Source of the DNA: Crossaster papposus
Lineage: Eukaryota > Echinodermata > Asteroidea > Velatida > Solasteridae
Length of the DNA stretch: 64,000 bases
Assembly: GCA_037893245.1 (NCBI GenBank)
Contig: JBAIAA010000808.1
Location: 1 to 64,000, forward strand
Direction: 5' to 3'
Shown here: positions 1 through 14,330 of the stretch, piece by piece
Position numbering within the stretch: position 1 is the stretch's first letter
Layout: each line of letters opens with the position of its first letter
Program-made: the position numbers and the translations under genes
Notes under the pieces: model-generated
What the model was told of the DNA's origin: nothing
Databases searched by the model: none
The model's input: only the letters and a program-made list of their open reading frames with translations

Positions 1-199
1 CTGTAAGACTAGAAATTTCTAATGCACAATTCTTTCTCTTTACATATTTAACTCGAGGGCTTGTTCCGACATCAGGTGTCTATTTCTGTGGAGTTTGCGC
101 CGACGGTGGGAATTTTGGGTTAGAAAACCACTAATTTAAGCTGTTATTTACGGTACATACAAGCCTGAAAAAATGTATCATTTTTGACATCATTTTTGC

Positions 200-975
200 C
201 TGTAAGACGGGAAATTTCTAATGCACACTTCTTTCTCTTTACATATTTAACTCTAGGGCTTGTTCCGACATCAGGTGTCTATTTCTGTGGAGTTTGCGCC
301 GACGGTGCGGATTTTGGTTTAGAAAACCACTAATTTAAGCTGTTATTTACGGTACATACAAGCCTGAAAATATTTATCATTTTTGACATCATTTTTGACT
401 GTAAGACTGGAAATTTCTAATGCACACTTCTTTCCCTCTACATATTTAACTCGAGGGCTTGTTCCGACATCAGGTGTCTATTTCTGTGGAGTTTGCGCCA
501 ATGGTGCGAATTTTGGGTTAGAAAACCACTAATTTAAGCTGTTATTTACGGTACATACAAGCCTGAAAAAATGTATCATTTTTGACATCATTTTTGCCTG
601 TAAGACGGGAAATTTCTAATGCACACTTCTTTCTCTTTACATATTTAACTCTAGGGCTTGTTCCGACATCAGGTGTCTATTTCTGTGGAGTTTGCGCCGA
701 CGGTGCGGATTTTGGTTTAGAAAACCACTAATTTAAGCTGTTATTTACGGTACATACAAGCCTGAAAATATTTATCATTTTTGACATCATTTTTGACTGT
801 AAGACTGGAAATTTCTAATGCACACTTCTTTCCCTCTACATATTTAACTCGAGGGCTTGTTCCGACATCAGGTGTCTATTTCTGTGGAGTTTGCGCCAAT
901 GGTGCGAATTTTGGGTTAGAAAACCACTAATTTAAGCTGTTATTTACGGTACATACAAGCCTGAAAAATTTATCA
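200..975 (+). repeat. 398-bp dimer repeated twice in the satellite
   Basis: Monomer pairs at 200-597 and 598-975 are nearly identical and share rare markers: TTTTGCCTGTAAGACGGG at the start, ACTCTAGGG replacing ACTCGAGGG in the first monomer, and GCGCCAATGGTGCGAA in the second. This is a local two-monomer higher-order unit. The second copy ends in a short-form monomer. Confidence 0.85.
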
Positions 976-3099
976 TTTTTGACTGTAAGACTGGAAATTT
1001 CTAATGCACACTTCTTCCCTTTACATATTTAACTCGAGGGCTTGTTCCGACACCAGGTGTCTATTTCTGTGGAGTTTGCGCCGACGGTGCGGATTTTGGG
1101 TTAGAAAACCACCAATTTAAGCTGTTATTTACGGTACATACAAGCCTGAAAAAAGTTATCATTTTTGACATCATTTTTGACTGTAAGGCTGGAAATTTCT
1201 AATGCACACTTCTTTATCTTTACATATTTAACTCGAGGGCTTGTTCCGACATCCGGTGTCTATTTCTGTGGAGTTTGCGCCGACGGTGCGGATTTTGGGT
1301 TAGAAAACCACTCATTTAAGCTGTTTTTTACGGTACATACAAGACTGAAAATATTTATCATTTTTGACATCATTTTTGACTGTAAGACTGGAAATTTCTA
1401 ATGCACAATTCTTTCTCTTTACATATTGAACTCGAGGGCTTGTTCCGACATCAGGTTTCTATTTCTGTGGAGTTTGCGCCGACGGTGGGAATTTTGGGTT
1501 AGAAAACCACTAATTTAAGCTGTTATTTACGGTACATACAAGCCTGAAAACATTTATCATTTTTGACATCATTTTTGACTGTAAGACGGAAAATTTCTAA
1601 TGCACACTTCTTTCTCTTTACATATTTAACTCTAGGGCTTGTTCCGACATCAGGTGTCTATTTCTGTGGAGTTTGCGCCGACGGTGCGGATTTTGGGTTA
1701 GAAAACCACTAATTTAAGCTGTTATTTACAGTACATACAAGCCTGAAATTATCATTTTTGACATCATTTTTGACTGTAAGACTGAAAATTTCTAATGCAC
1801 ACTTCTTTCTCGTTACATATTTAACTCGAGGGCTTGTTCCGACATCAGGTGTCTATTTCTGTGGAGTTTGCGCCGACGGTGCGGATTTTGGGTTAGAAAA
1901 CCACTAATTTAAGCTGTTATTTACGGTACATACAAGCCTGAAAATATTTATCATTTTTGACATCATTTTTGACTGTAAGACTGAAAATTTCTAATGCACA
2001 CTTCTTTCCCTCTACATATTTAACTCGAGGGCTTGTTCCGACATCAGGTGTCTATTTCTGTGGAGTTTGCGCCAATGGTGCGAATTTTGGGTTAGAAAAC
2101 CACTAATTTAAGCTGTTATTTACGGTACATACAAGCCTGAAAAAATTTATCATTTTTGACTGTAAGACTAGAAATTTCTAATGCACACTTCTTTCCCTCT
2201 ACATATTTAACTCGAGGGCTTGTTCCGACATCAGGTGTCTATTTCTGTGGAGTTTGCGCCGACGGTGCGGATTTTGGGTTAGAAAACCACTAATTTAAGC
2301 CGTTATTTACGGTACATACAAGCCTGAAAAATTTATCATTTTTGACTGTAAGACTGGAAATTTCTAATGCACACTTCTTCCCTTTACATATTTAACTCGA
2401 GGGCTTGTTCCGACACCAGGTGTCTATTTCTGTGGAGTTTGCGCCGACGGTGCGGATTTTGGGTTAGAAAACCACCAATTTAAGCTGTTATTTACGGTAC
2501 ATACAAGCCTGAAAAAAGTTATCATTTTTGACATCATTTTTGACTGTAAGGCTGGAAATTTCTAATGCACACTTCTTTATCTTTACATATTTAACTCGAG
2601 GGCTTGTTCCGACATCAGGTGTCTATTTCTGTGGAGTTTGCGCCGACGGTGGGAATTTTGGGTTAGAAAACCACTAATTTAAGCTGTTATTTACGGTACA
2701 TACAAGCCTGAAAACATTTATCATTTTTGACATCATTTTTGACTGTAAGACGGGAAATTTCTAATGCACACTTCTTTCTCTTTACATATTTAACTCTAGG
2801 GCTTGTTCCGACATCAGGTGTCTATTTCTGTGGAGTTTGCGCCGACGGTGAGGATTTTGGGTTAGAAAACCACTAATTTAAGCTGTTATTTACAATACAT
2901 ACAAGCCTGAAAAAAATTATAATTTTTGACTGTAAGACTGGAAATTTCTAATGCATACTTCTTTCTCTTTACATATTTAACTCGAGGGCTTGTTCCGACA
3001 CCAGGTGTCTATTTCTGTGGAGTTTGCGCCGACGGTGCGGATTTTGGGTTAGAAAACCACTAATTTAAGCTGTTATTTACAGTACATACAAGCCTGAAA

Positions 3100-6000
3100 T
3101 TATCATTTTTGACATCATTTTTGACTGTAAGACTGGAAATTTCTAATGCACACTTCTTTCTCTTTACATATTTAACTCGAGGGCTTGTTCCGACATCAGG
3201 TGTCTATTTCTGTGGAGTTTGCGCCGACGGTGGGAATTTTGGGTTAGAAAACCACTAATTTAAGCTGTTATTTACGGTACATACAAGCCTGAAAAAATTT
3301 ATCATTTTTGACATCATTTTTGACTGTAAGACTGGAAATGTCTAATGCACACTTCTTTCCCTTTACATATTTAACTCGAGGGCTTGTTCCGACACCAGGT
3401 GTCTATTTCTGTGGAGTTTGCGCCGATGGTGCGAATTTTGGGTTAGAAAACCACTAATTTAAGCTGTTATTTACGGTACGTACAAGCCTGAAATTGTCAT
3501 TTTTGACATCATTTTTGACTGTAAGACTGAACATTTCTAATGCACACTTCTTTCCCTCTACATATTTAACTCGAGGGCTTGTTTCGACATCAGGTGTCTA
3601 TTTTGTGGAGTTTGCGCCGACGGTGCGGATTTTGGGTTAGAAAAACACTAATTTAAGCTGTTATTTACGGTACATACAAGCCTAAAATTATCATTTTTGA
3701 CATCATTTTTGACTGTAAGACTGGAAATTTCTAATGCACACTTCTTTCTCTTTACATATTTAACTCGAGGGCTTGTTCCGACATCAGGTGTCTATTTCTG
3801 TGGAGTTTGCGCCGACGGTGGTATTTTGGGTTAGAAAACCACCAATTTAAGCTGTTATTTACGGTACATACAAGCCTGAAATTATCATTTTTGACATCAT
3901 TTTTGACTGTAAGACTGGAAATTTCTAATGCACACTTCTTTCCCTTGACAAATTGAACTCGAGGGCTTGTTCCGACATCAGGTGTCTATTTCTGTGGAGT
4001 TTGCGCCGACGGTGCGGATTTTGGTTTAGAAAACCACTAATTTAAGCTGTTATTTACGGTACATACAAGCCTGAAAAAATGTATCATTTTTGACATCATT
4101 TTTGACTGTAAGACTGGAAATTTCTAATGCACACTTCTGTCTCTTTATACATATTTAAGTCGAGGGCTTGTTCCGACATCAGGTGTCTATTTCTGTGGAG
4201 TTTGCGCCGACGGTGCGGATTTTGGGTTATAAAACCACTAATTTAAGCTGTTATTTACGGTACATACAAGCCTAAAATTATCATTTTTGACATCATTTTT
4301 GACTGTAAGACTGGAAATTTCTAATGCACACTTCTTTCCCTTTACAAATTTAACTCCAGGGCTTGTTCCGACATCAGGTGTCTATTTCTGTGGAGTTTGC
4401 GCCGACGGTGCGGATTTTGGTTTAGAAAACCACTAATTTAAGCTGTTATTTACAGTACATACAAGCCTGAAAAAATGTATCATTTTTGACATCATTTTTG
4501 ACTGTAAGACTGGACATTTCTAATGCACACTTCTTTCTCTTTATACATATTTAACTCGAGGGCTTGTTCCGACATCAGGTGTCTATTTCTGTGGAGTTTG
4601 CGCCGACGGTGCGGATTTTGGTTTAGAAAACCACTAATTTAAGCTGTTATTTACGGTACATACAAGCCTGAAATTATCATTTTTGACATCATTTTTGACT
4701 GTAAGACTGGACATTTCTAATGCACACTTCTTTCTCTTTACATATTTAACTCGAGGGCTTGTTCCGACATCAGGTGTCTATTTCTGTGGAGTTTGCGCCG
4801 ACGGTGCGGATTTTGGGTTAGAAAACCACTAATTTAAGCTGTTATTTACGGTACATACAAGCCTGAAATTATCATTTTCGACATCATTTTTGACTGTAAG
4901 ACTGGAAATTTCTAATGCACACTTATTTCCCTTTACAAATTTAACTCGAAGGCTTGTTCCGACATCAGGTGTCTATTTCTGTGGAGTTTGCGCCGACGGT
5001 GCGGATTTTGGTTTAGAAAACCACTAATTTAAGCTGTTATTTACGGTACATACAAGCCTGAAAATATTTATCATTTTTGACATCATTTTTGACTGTAAGA
5101 CTGGAAATTTCTAATGCACAATTCTTTCTCTTTACATATTGAACTCGAGGGCTTGTTCCGACATCAGGTGTCTATTTCTGTGGAGTTTGCGCCGACGGTG
5201 TGAATTTTGGGTTAGAAAACCACTAATTTAAGCTGTTATTTACGGTACATACAAGCCTGAAAACATTTATCATTTTTGACATCATTTTTGACTGTAAGAC
5301 GGGAAATTTATAATGCACACTTCTTTCTCTTTACATATTTAACTCTAGGGCTTGTTCCGACATCAGGTGTCTATTTCTGTGGAGTTTGCGCCGACGGTGA
5401 GGATTTTGGGTTAGAAAACCACTAATCTAAGCTGTTATTTACAGTACATACAAGCCTGAAAAAAATTATCATTTTTGACTGTAATACTGGAAATTTCTAA
5501 TGCATACTTCTTTCTCTTTACATATTTAACTCGAGGGCTTGTTCCGACATCAGGTGTCTATTTCTGTGGAGTTTGCGCCGACGGTGGGAATTTTGGGTTA
5601 GAAAACCACTAATTTAAGCTGTTATTTACGGTACATACAAGCCTGAAAAAATTTATCATTTTTGACATCATTTTTGACTGTAAGACTGGAAATGTCTAAT
5701 GCACACTTCTTTCCCTTTACATATTTAACTCGAGGGCTTGTTCCGACACCAGGTGTCTATTTCTGTGGAGTTTGCGCCGATGGTGCGAATTTTGGGTTAG
5801 AAAACCACTAATTTAAGCTGTTATTTACGGTACATACAAGCCTGAAATTGTCATTTTTGACATCATTTTTGACTGTAAGACTGAACATTTCTAATGCACA
5901 CTTCTTTCCCTCTACATATTTAACTCGAGGGCTTGTTTCGACATCAGGTGTCTATTTTGTGGAGTTTGCGCCGACGGTGCGGATTTTGGGTTAGAAAACC

Positions 6001-9000
6001 ACTAATTTAAGCTGTTATTTACGGTACATACAAGCCTAAAATTATCATTTTTTACATCATTTTTGACTGTAAGACTGGAAATTTCTAATGCACACTTCTT
6101 TCTCTTTACATATTTAACTCGAGGGCTTGTTCCGACATCAGGTGTCTATTTCTGTGGAGTTTGTGCCGACGGTGGGATTTTGGGTTAGAAAACCACCAAT
6201 TTAAGCTGTTATTTACGGTACATACAAGCCTGAAATTATCATTTTTGACATCATTTTTGACTGTAAGACTGGAAATTTTTAATGCACACTTCTTTCCCTT
6301 GACAAATTGAACTCGAGGGCTTGTTCTGACATCAGGTGTCTATTTCTGTGGAGTTTGCGCCGACGGTGCGGATTTTGGTTTAGAAAACCACTAATTTAAG
6401 CTGTTATTTACGGTACATACAAGCCTGAAAAAATGTATCATTTTTGACATCATTTTTGACTGTAAGACTGGAAATTTCTAATGCACACTTCTGTCTCTTT
6501 ATACATATTTAACTCGAGGGCTTGTTCCGACATCAGGTGTCTATTTCTGTGGAGTTTGCGCCGACGGTGCGGATTTTGGGTATAAAAACCACTAATTTAA
6601 GCTGTTATTTACGGTACATACAAGGCTGAAAAAAATTATCATTTTTGACTGTAAGACTAGAAATTTCTAATGCACACTTCTTTCCCTCTACATATTTAAC
6701 TCGAGGGCTTGTTCCGACATCAGGTGTCTATTTCTGTGTAGTTTGCGCCGACGGTGCGGATTTTGGGTTAGAAAACCACTAATTTAAGCCGTTATTTACG
6801 GTACATACAAGCCTGAAAAAATTTATCATTTTTTGACTGTAAGACTGGAAATTTCTAATGCACACTTCTTCCCTTTACATATTTAACTCGAGGGCTTGTT
6901 CCGACACCAGGTGTCTATTTCTGTGGAGTTTGCGCCGACGGTGCGGATTTTGGGTTAGAAAACCACCAATTTAAGCTGTTATTTACGGTACATACAAGCC
7001 TGAAAAAAGTTATCATTTTTGACATCATTTTTGACTGTAAGGCTGGAAATTTCTAATGCACACTTCTTTATATTTACATATTTAACTCGAGGGCTTGTTC
7101 CGACATCCGGTGTCTATTTCTGTGGAGTTTGAGCCGACGGTGCGGATTTTGGGTTAGAAAACCACTAATTTAAGCTGTTATTAACGGTACATACAAGCCT
7201 GAAAACATTTATCATTTTTGACATCATTTTTGACTGTAAGACGGGAAATTTCTAATGCACACTTCTTTCCCTTTACATATTTAACTCGAGGGCTTGTTCC
7301 GACACCAGGTGTCTATTTCTGTGGAGTTTGCGCCGATGGTGCGAATTTTGGGTTAGAAAACCACTAATTTAAGCTGTTATTTACTGCACGTACAAGCCTG
7401 AAATTGTCATTTTTTACATCATTTTTGACTGTAAGACTGAACATTTCTAATGCACACTTCTTTCCCTCTACATATTTAACTCGAGGGCTTGTTTCGACAT
7501 CAGGTGTCTATATTGTGGAGTTTGCGCCGACGGTGCGGATTTTGGGTTAGAAAACCACTAATTTAAGCTGTTATTTACGGTACATACAAGCCTAAAATTA
7601 TCATTTTTGACATCATTTTTGACTGTAAGACTGGACATTTCTAATGCACACTTCTTTCTCTTTACATATTTAACTCGAGGGCTTGTTCCGACATCAGGTG
7701 TCTATTTCTGTGGAGTTTGCGCCGACGGTGGGATTTTGGGTTAGAAAACCACCAATTTAAGCTGTTATTTACGGTACATACAAGCCTGAAATTATCATTT
7801 TTGACATCATTTTTGACTGTAAGACTGGAAATTTCTAATGCACACTTCTTTCCCTTGACAAATTGAACTCGAGGGCTTGTTCCGACATCAGGTGTCTATT
7901 TCTGTGGAGTTTGCGCCGACGGTGCGGATTTTGGTTTAGAAAACCACTAATTTAAGCTGTTATTTACGGTACATACAAGCCTGAAAAAATGTATCATTTT
8001 TGACATCATTTTTGACTGTAAGACTGGAAATTTCTAATGCACACTTCTGTCTCTTTATACATATTTAAGTCGAGGGCTTGTTCCGACATCAGGTGTCTAT
8101 TTCTGTGGAGTTTGCGCCGACGGTGCGGATTTTGGGTTATAAAACCACTAATTTAAGCTGTTATTTACAGTACATACAAGCCTGAAAAAATGTATCATTT
8201 TTGACATCATTTTTGACTGTAAGACTGGAAATTTCTAATGCACACTTCTTTCTCTTTACATATTTAACTCGAGGGCTTGTTCCGACATCAGGTGTCTATT
8301 TCTGTGGAGTTTGCGCCGACGGTGCGGATTTTGGGTTAGAAAACCACTAATTTAAGCTGTTATTTACGGTACATACAAGCCTGAAATTATCATTTTCGAC
8401 ATCATTTTTGACTGTAAGACTGGAAATTTCTAATGCACACTTATTTCCCTTTACAAATTTAACTCGAAGGCTTGTTCCGACATCAGGTGTCTATTTCTGT
8501 GGAGTTTGCGCCGACGGTGCGGATTTTGGTTTAGAAAACCACTAATTTAAGCTGTTATTTACGGTACATACAAGCCTAAAAATATTTATCATTTTTGACA
8601 TCATTTTTGACTGTAAGACTGGAAATTTCTAATGCACAATTCTTTCCCTTTACATATTGAACTCGAGGGCTTGTTCCGACATCAGGTGTCTATTTCTGTG
8701 GAGTTTGCGCCGACGGTGGGAATTTTGGGTTAGAAAACCACTAATTTAAGCTGTTATTTACGGTACATACAAGCCTGAAAACATTTATCATTTTTGACAT
8801 CATTTTTGACTGTAAGACGGGAAATTTCTAATGCACACTTCTTTCTCTTTACATATTTAACTCTAGGGCTTGTTCCGACATCAGGTGTCTATTTCTGTGG
8901 AGTTTGCGCCGACGGTGAGGATTTTGGGTTAGAAAACCACTAATTTAAGCTTTAAGCTGTTATTTACAGTACATACAAGCCTGAAAAAAATTATCATTTT

Positions 9001-10400
9001 TGACTGTAAGACTGGAAATGTCTAATGCATACTTCTTTCTCTTTACATATTTAACTCGAGGGCTTGTTCCGACATCAGGTGTCTATTTCTGTGGAGTTTG
9101 CGCCGACGGTGGGAATTTTGGGTTAGAAAACCACTAATTTAAGCTGTTATTTACGGTACATACAAGCCTGAAAAAATTTATCATTTTTGACATCATTTTT
9201 GACTGTAAGACTGGAAATGTCTAATGCACACTTCTTTCCCTTTACATATTTAACTCGAGGGCTTGTTCCGACACCAGGTGTCTATTTCTGTGGAGTTTGC
9301 GCCGATGGTGCGAATTTTGGGTTAGAAAACCCTAATTTAAGCTGTTATTTACGGTACATACAAGCCTGAAATTGTCATTTTTGACATCATTTTTGACTGT
9401 AAGACTGAACATTTCTAATGCACACTTCTTTCCCTCTACATATTTAACTCGAGGGCTTGTTTCGACATCAGGTGTCTATTTTGTGGAGTTTGCGCCGACG
9501 GTGCGGATTTTGGGTTAGAAAACCACTAATTTAAGCTGTTATTTACGGTACATACAAGCCTAAAATTATCATTTTTGACATCATTTTTGACTGTAAGACT
9601 GGAAATGTTTAATGCACACTTCTTTCCCTTGACAAATTGAACTCGAGGGCTTGTTCCCGACATCAGGTGTCTATTTCTGTGGAATTTGCGCCGACGGTGC
9701 GGATTTTGGTTTAGAAAACCACTAATTTAAGCTGTTATTTACGGTACATACAAGCCTGAAAAAATGTATCATTTTTGACATCATTTTTGACTGTAAGACT
9801 GGAAATTTCCAATGCACACTTCTGTCTCTTTATACATTTTTGACATCATTTTTGACTGTAAGACTGGAAATGTCTAATGCACACTTCTTTCCCTTTACAT
9901 ATTTAACTCGAGGGCTTGTTCCGACACCAGGTGTCTATTTCTGTGGAGTTTGCGCCGATGGTGCGAATTTTGGGTTAGAAAACCACTAATTTAAGCTGTT
10001 ATTTACGGTACATACAAGCCTGAAATTGTCATTTTTGACATCATTTTTGACTGTAAGACTGAACATTTCTAATGCACACTTCTTTCCCTCTACATATTTA
10101 ACTCGAGGGCTTGTTTCGACATCAGGTGTCTATTTTGTGGAGTTTGCGCCGACGGTGCGGATTTTGGGTTAGAAAACCACTAATTTAAGCTGTTATTTAC
10201 GGTACATACAAGCCTAAAATTATCATTTTTGACATCATTTTTGACTGTAAGACTGGAAATGTTTAATGCACACTTCTTTCCCTTGACAAATTGAACTCGA
10301 GGGCTTGTTCCGACATCAGGTGTCTATTTCTGTGGAGTTTGCGCCGACGGTGCGGATTTTGGTTTAGAAAACCACTAATTTAAGCTGTTATTTACGGTAC
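3100..10400 (+). repeat. Higher-order repeat zone with 2,354-, 1,556- and 655-bp offsets
   Basis: A marker monomer with GTTTCGACATCAGG and a 2-nt loss in TATTTTGTGG occurs at 3,581, 5,935, 7,491, 9,459 and 10,113. A second marker, TCCCTTGACAAATTGAACTC, follows at 3,941, 6,295, 7,851, 9,625 and 10,280. Both give the same successive offsets of 2,354 and 1,556, and about 655 for the last pair; they differ in the 7,851-9,625 interval, where a monomer has been lost. Blocks of about 12, 8 and 3 monomers have therefore been copied as units. Confidence 0.85.
9792..9852 (+). repeat. Truncated satellite monomer (deletion junction)
   Basis: A unit starting CTGTAAGACTGG runs only as far as CTCTTTATACAT near 9,837. 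It then jumps straight to the TTTTTGACATCATTTTTGAC end, losing about 135 bp. The join lies at an ATACAT/TATCAT microhomology, as expected for slippage or unequal exchange. The phase of the array continues normally afterwards. Confidence 0.8.
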
Positions 10401-12349
10401 ATACAAGCCTGAAAAAATGTATAATTTTTGACATCATTTTTGACTGTAAGACTGGAAATTTCCAATGCACACTTCTGTCTCTTTATACATATTTAACTCG
10501 AGGGCTTGTTCCGACATCAGGTGTCTATTTCTGTGGAGTTTGCGCCGACGGTGCGGATTTTGGGTTATAAAACCACTAATTTAAGCTGTTATTTACGGTA
10601 CATACAAGGCTGAAAAAAATTATCATTTTTGACTGTAAGACTAGAAATTTCTAATGCACACTTCTTTCCCTCTACATATTTAACTCGAGGGCTTGTTCCG
10701 ACATCAGGTGTCTATTTCTGTGTAGTTTGCGCCGACGGTGCGGATTTTGGGTTAGAAAACCACTAATTTAATCTGTTATTTACGGTACATACAAGCCTGA
10801 AAAAATTGATCTTTTTTGACTGTAAGACTGGAAATTTCTAATGCACACTTCTTTATCTTTACATATTTAACTCGAGGGCTTGTTCCGACATCCGGTGTCT
10901 ATTTCTGTGGAGTTTGCGCCGACGGTGCGGATTTTGGGTTAGAAAACCACTAATTTAAGCTGTTATTTACGGTACATACAAGCCTGAAAACATTTATCAT
11001 TTTTGACATCATTTTTGACTGTAAGATGGGAAATGTCTAATGCACACTTCTTTCTCTTTACATATTTAACTCTAGGGCTTGTTCCGACATCAGGTGTCTA
11101 TTTCTGTGGAGTTTGCGCCGACGGTGCGGATTTTGGGTTAGAAAACCACTAATTTAAGCTGTTATTTACGGTACATACAAGCCTGAAAATATTTATCATT
11201 TTTGACATCATTTTTGACTGTAAGACTAAAAATTTCGAATGCACACTTCTTTCCCTTTACATATTTAACTCGAGGGCTTGTTCCGACATCAGGTGTTTAT
11301 TTCTGTGGAGTTTGCGCCGACGGTGCGGATTTTGGTTTAGAAAACCACTAATTTAAGCTGTTATTTACGGTACATACAAGCCTGAAAATATTTATCATTG
11401 TTGACATCATTTTTGACTGTAAGACTGAAAATTTCTAATGCACACTTCTTTCCCTCTAAATATTTAACTCGAGGGCTTGTTCCGACATCAGGTGTCTATT
11501 TCTGTGGAGTTTGCGCCAATGGTGCCAATTTTGGGTTAGAAAACCACTAATTTAAGCTGTTATTTACGGTACATACAAGCCTGAAATTATCATTTTCGAC
11601 ATCATTTTTGACTGTAAGACTGGAAATTTCTAATGCACACTTCTTTCCCTTTACAAATTTAACTCGAAGGCTTGTTCCGACATCAGGTGTCTATTTCTGT
11701 GGAGTTTGCGCCGACGGTGCGGATTTTGGTTTAGAAAACCACTAATTTAAGCTGTTATTTACGGTACATACAAGCCTGAAAATATTTATCATTGTTGACA
11801 TCATTTTTGACTGTAAGACTGAAAATTTCTAATGCACACTTCTTTCCCTCTACATATTTAACTCGAGGGCTTGTTCCGACATCAGGTGTCTATTTCTGTG
11901 GAGTTTGCGCCAATGGTGCCAATTTTGGGTTAGAAAACCACTAATTTAAGCTGTTATTTACGGTACATACAAGCCTGAAAAAATTTATCATTTTTGACTG
12001 TAAGACTAGAAATTTCTAATGCACACTTCTTTCCCTCTACATATTTAACTCGAGGGCTTGTTCCGACATCAGGTGTCTATTTCTGTGGAGTTTGCGCCGA
12101 CGGTGCGGATTTTGGGTTATAAAACCACTAATTTAAGCTGTTATTTACGGTACATACAAGCCTAAAATTATCATTTTTGACATCATTTTTGACTGTAAGA
12201 CTGGAAATTTCTAATGCACACTTCTTTCCCTTTACAAATTTAACTCGAGGGCTTGTTCCGACATCAGGTGTCTATTTCTGTGTAGTTTGCGCCGACGGTG
12301 CGGATTTTGGTTTAGAAAACCACTAATTTAAGCCGTTATTTACGGTACA

Positions 12350-14330
12350 TACAAGCCTGAAAAAAATTATCATTTTTGACTGTAAGACTTGAAATTTCTA
12401 ATGCACACTTCTTCCCTTTACATATTTAACTCGAGGGCTTGTTCCGACACCAGGTGTCTATTTCTGTGGAGTTTGCGCCGACGGTGCGGATTTTGGGTTA
12501 GAAAACCACCAATTTAAGCTGTTATTTACGGTACATACAAGCCTGAAAAAAGTTATCATTTTTGACATCATTTTTGACATCATTTTTGACTGTAAGGCTG
12601 GAAATTTCTAATGCACACTTCTTTATCTTTACATATTTAACTCGAGGGCTTGTTCCGACATCCGGTGTCTATTTCTGTGGAGTTTGCGCCGACGGTGCGG
12701 ATTTTGGGTTAGAAAACCACTAATTTAAGCTGTTATTTACCGTACATACAAGCCTGAAAACATTTATCATTTTTGACATCATTTTTGACTGTAAGACGGG
12801 AAATTTCTAATGCACACTTCTTTCTCTTTACATATTTAACTCTAGGGCTTGTTCCGACATCAGGTGTCTATTTCTGTGGAGTTTGCGCCGACGGTGCGGA
12901 TTTTGGTTTAGAAAACCACTAATTTAAGCTGTTATTGACGGTACATACAAGCCTGAAAAAATTTATCATTTTTGACATCATTTTTGACTGTAAGACTGGA
13001 AATTTCTAATGCACACTTCTTTCTCGTTACATATTTAACTCGAGGGCTTGTTCCGACATCAGGTGTCTATTTCTGTGGAGTTTGCGCCGACGGTGCGGAT
13101 TTTGGATTAGAAAACCACTAATTTAAGCTGTTATTTACGGTACATACAAGCCTAAAATTATCATTTTTGACATCATTTTTGACTGTAAGACTGGAAATTT
13201 CTAATGCACACTTCTTTCCCTTTACATATTTAACTCGAGGGCTTGTTCCGACACCAGGTGTCTATTTCTGTGGAGTTTGCGCCGATGGTGCGGATTTTGG
13301 GTTAGAAAACCACTAATTTAATCTGTTATTTACGGTACATACAAGCCTGAAAAAAATTATCATTTTTGACTGTAAGACTGGAAATTTCTAATGCACACTT
13401 CTTCCCTTTACATATTTAACTCGAGGGCTTGTTCCGACACCAGGTGTCTATTTCTGTGGAGTTTGCGCCGACGGTGCGGATTTTGGGTTAGAAAACCACC
13501 AATTTAAGCTGTTATTTACGGTACATACAAGCCTGAAAAAAGTTATCATTTTTGACATCATTTTTGACATCATTTTTGACTGTAAGGCTGAAAATTTCTA
13601 ATGCACACTTCTTTATCTTTACATATTTAACTCGAGGGCTTGTTCCGACATCCGGTGTCTATTTCTGTGGAGTTTGCGCCGACGGTGCGGATTTTGGGTT
13701 AGAAAACCACTAATTTAAGCCGTTATTTACGGTACATACAAGCCTGAAAACATTTATCATTTTTGACATCATTTTTGACTGTAAGACGGGAAATTTCTAA
13801 TGCACACTTCTTTCTCTTTACATATTTAACTCTAGGGCTTGTTCCGACATCAGGTGTCTATTTCTGTGGAGTTTGCGCTGACGGTGCGGATTTTGGTTTA
13901 GAAAACCACTAATTTAAGCTGTTATTTACGGTACATACAAGCCTGAAAATTTTTTTCATTTTTAACATCATTTTTGACTGTAAGACTGGACATTTCTAAT
14001 GCACACTTCTTTCTCGTTACATATTTAACTCGAGGGCTTGTTCCGACATCAGGTGTCTATTTCTGTGGAGTTTGCGCCGACGGTGCGGATTTTGGATTAG
14101 AAAACCACTAATTTAAGCTGTTATTTACGGTACATACAAGCCTAAAATTATCATTTTTGACATCATTTTTGACTGTAAGACTGGACATTTCTAATGCACA
14201 CTTCTTTCCCTTTACATATTTAACTCGAGGGCTTGTTCCGACACCAGGTGTCTATTTCTGTGGAGTTTGCGCCGATGGTGCGGATTTTGGGTTAGAAAAC
14301 CACTAATTTAAGCTGTTATTTACGGTACAT
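12350..14330 (+). repeat. 990-bp, five-monomer tandem higher-order repeat (x2)
   Basis: The marker TTTGGATTAG lies at 13,101 and 14,091, and CTTCCCTTTA at 12,411 and 13,401, both 990 bp apart. Each copy also has the doubled GACATCATTTTT monomer and a GACATCCGGTGTC monomer. Two adjacent five-monomer blocks are therefore near-copies. Confidence 0.85.
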
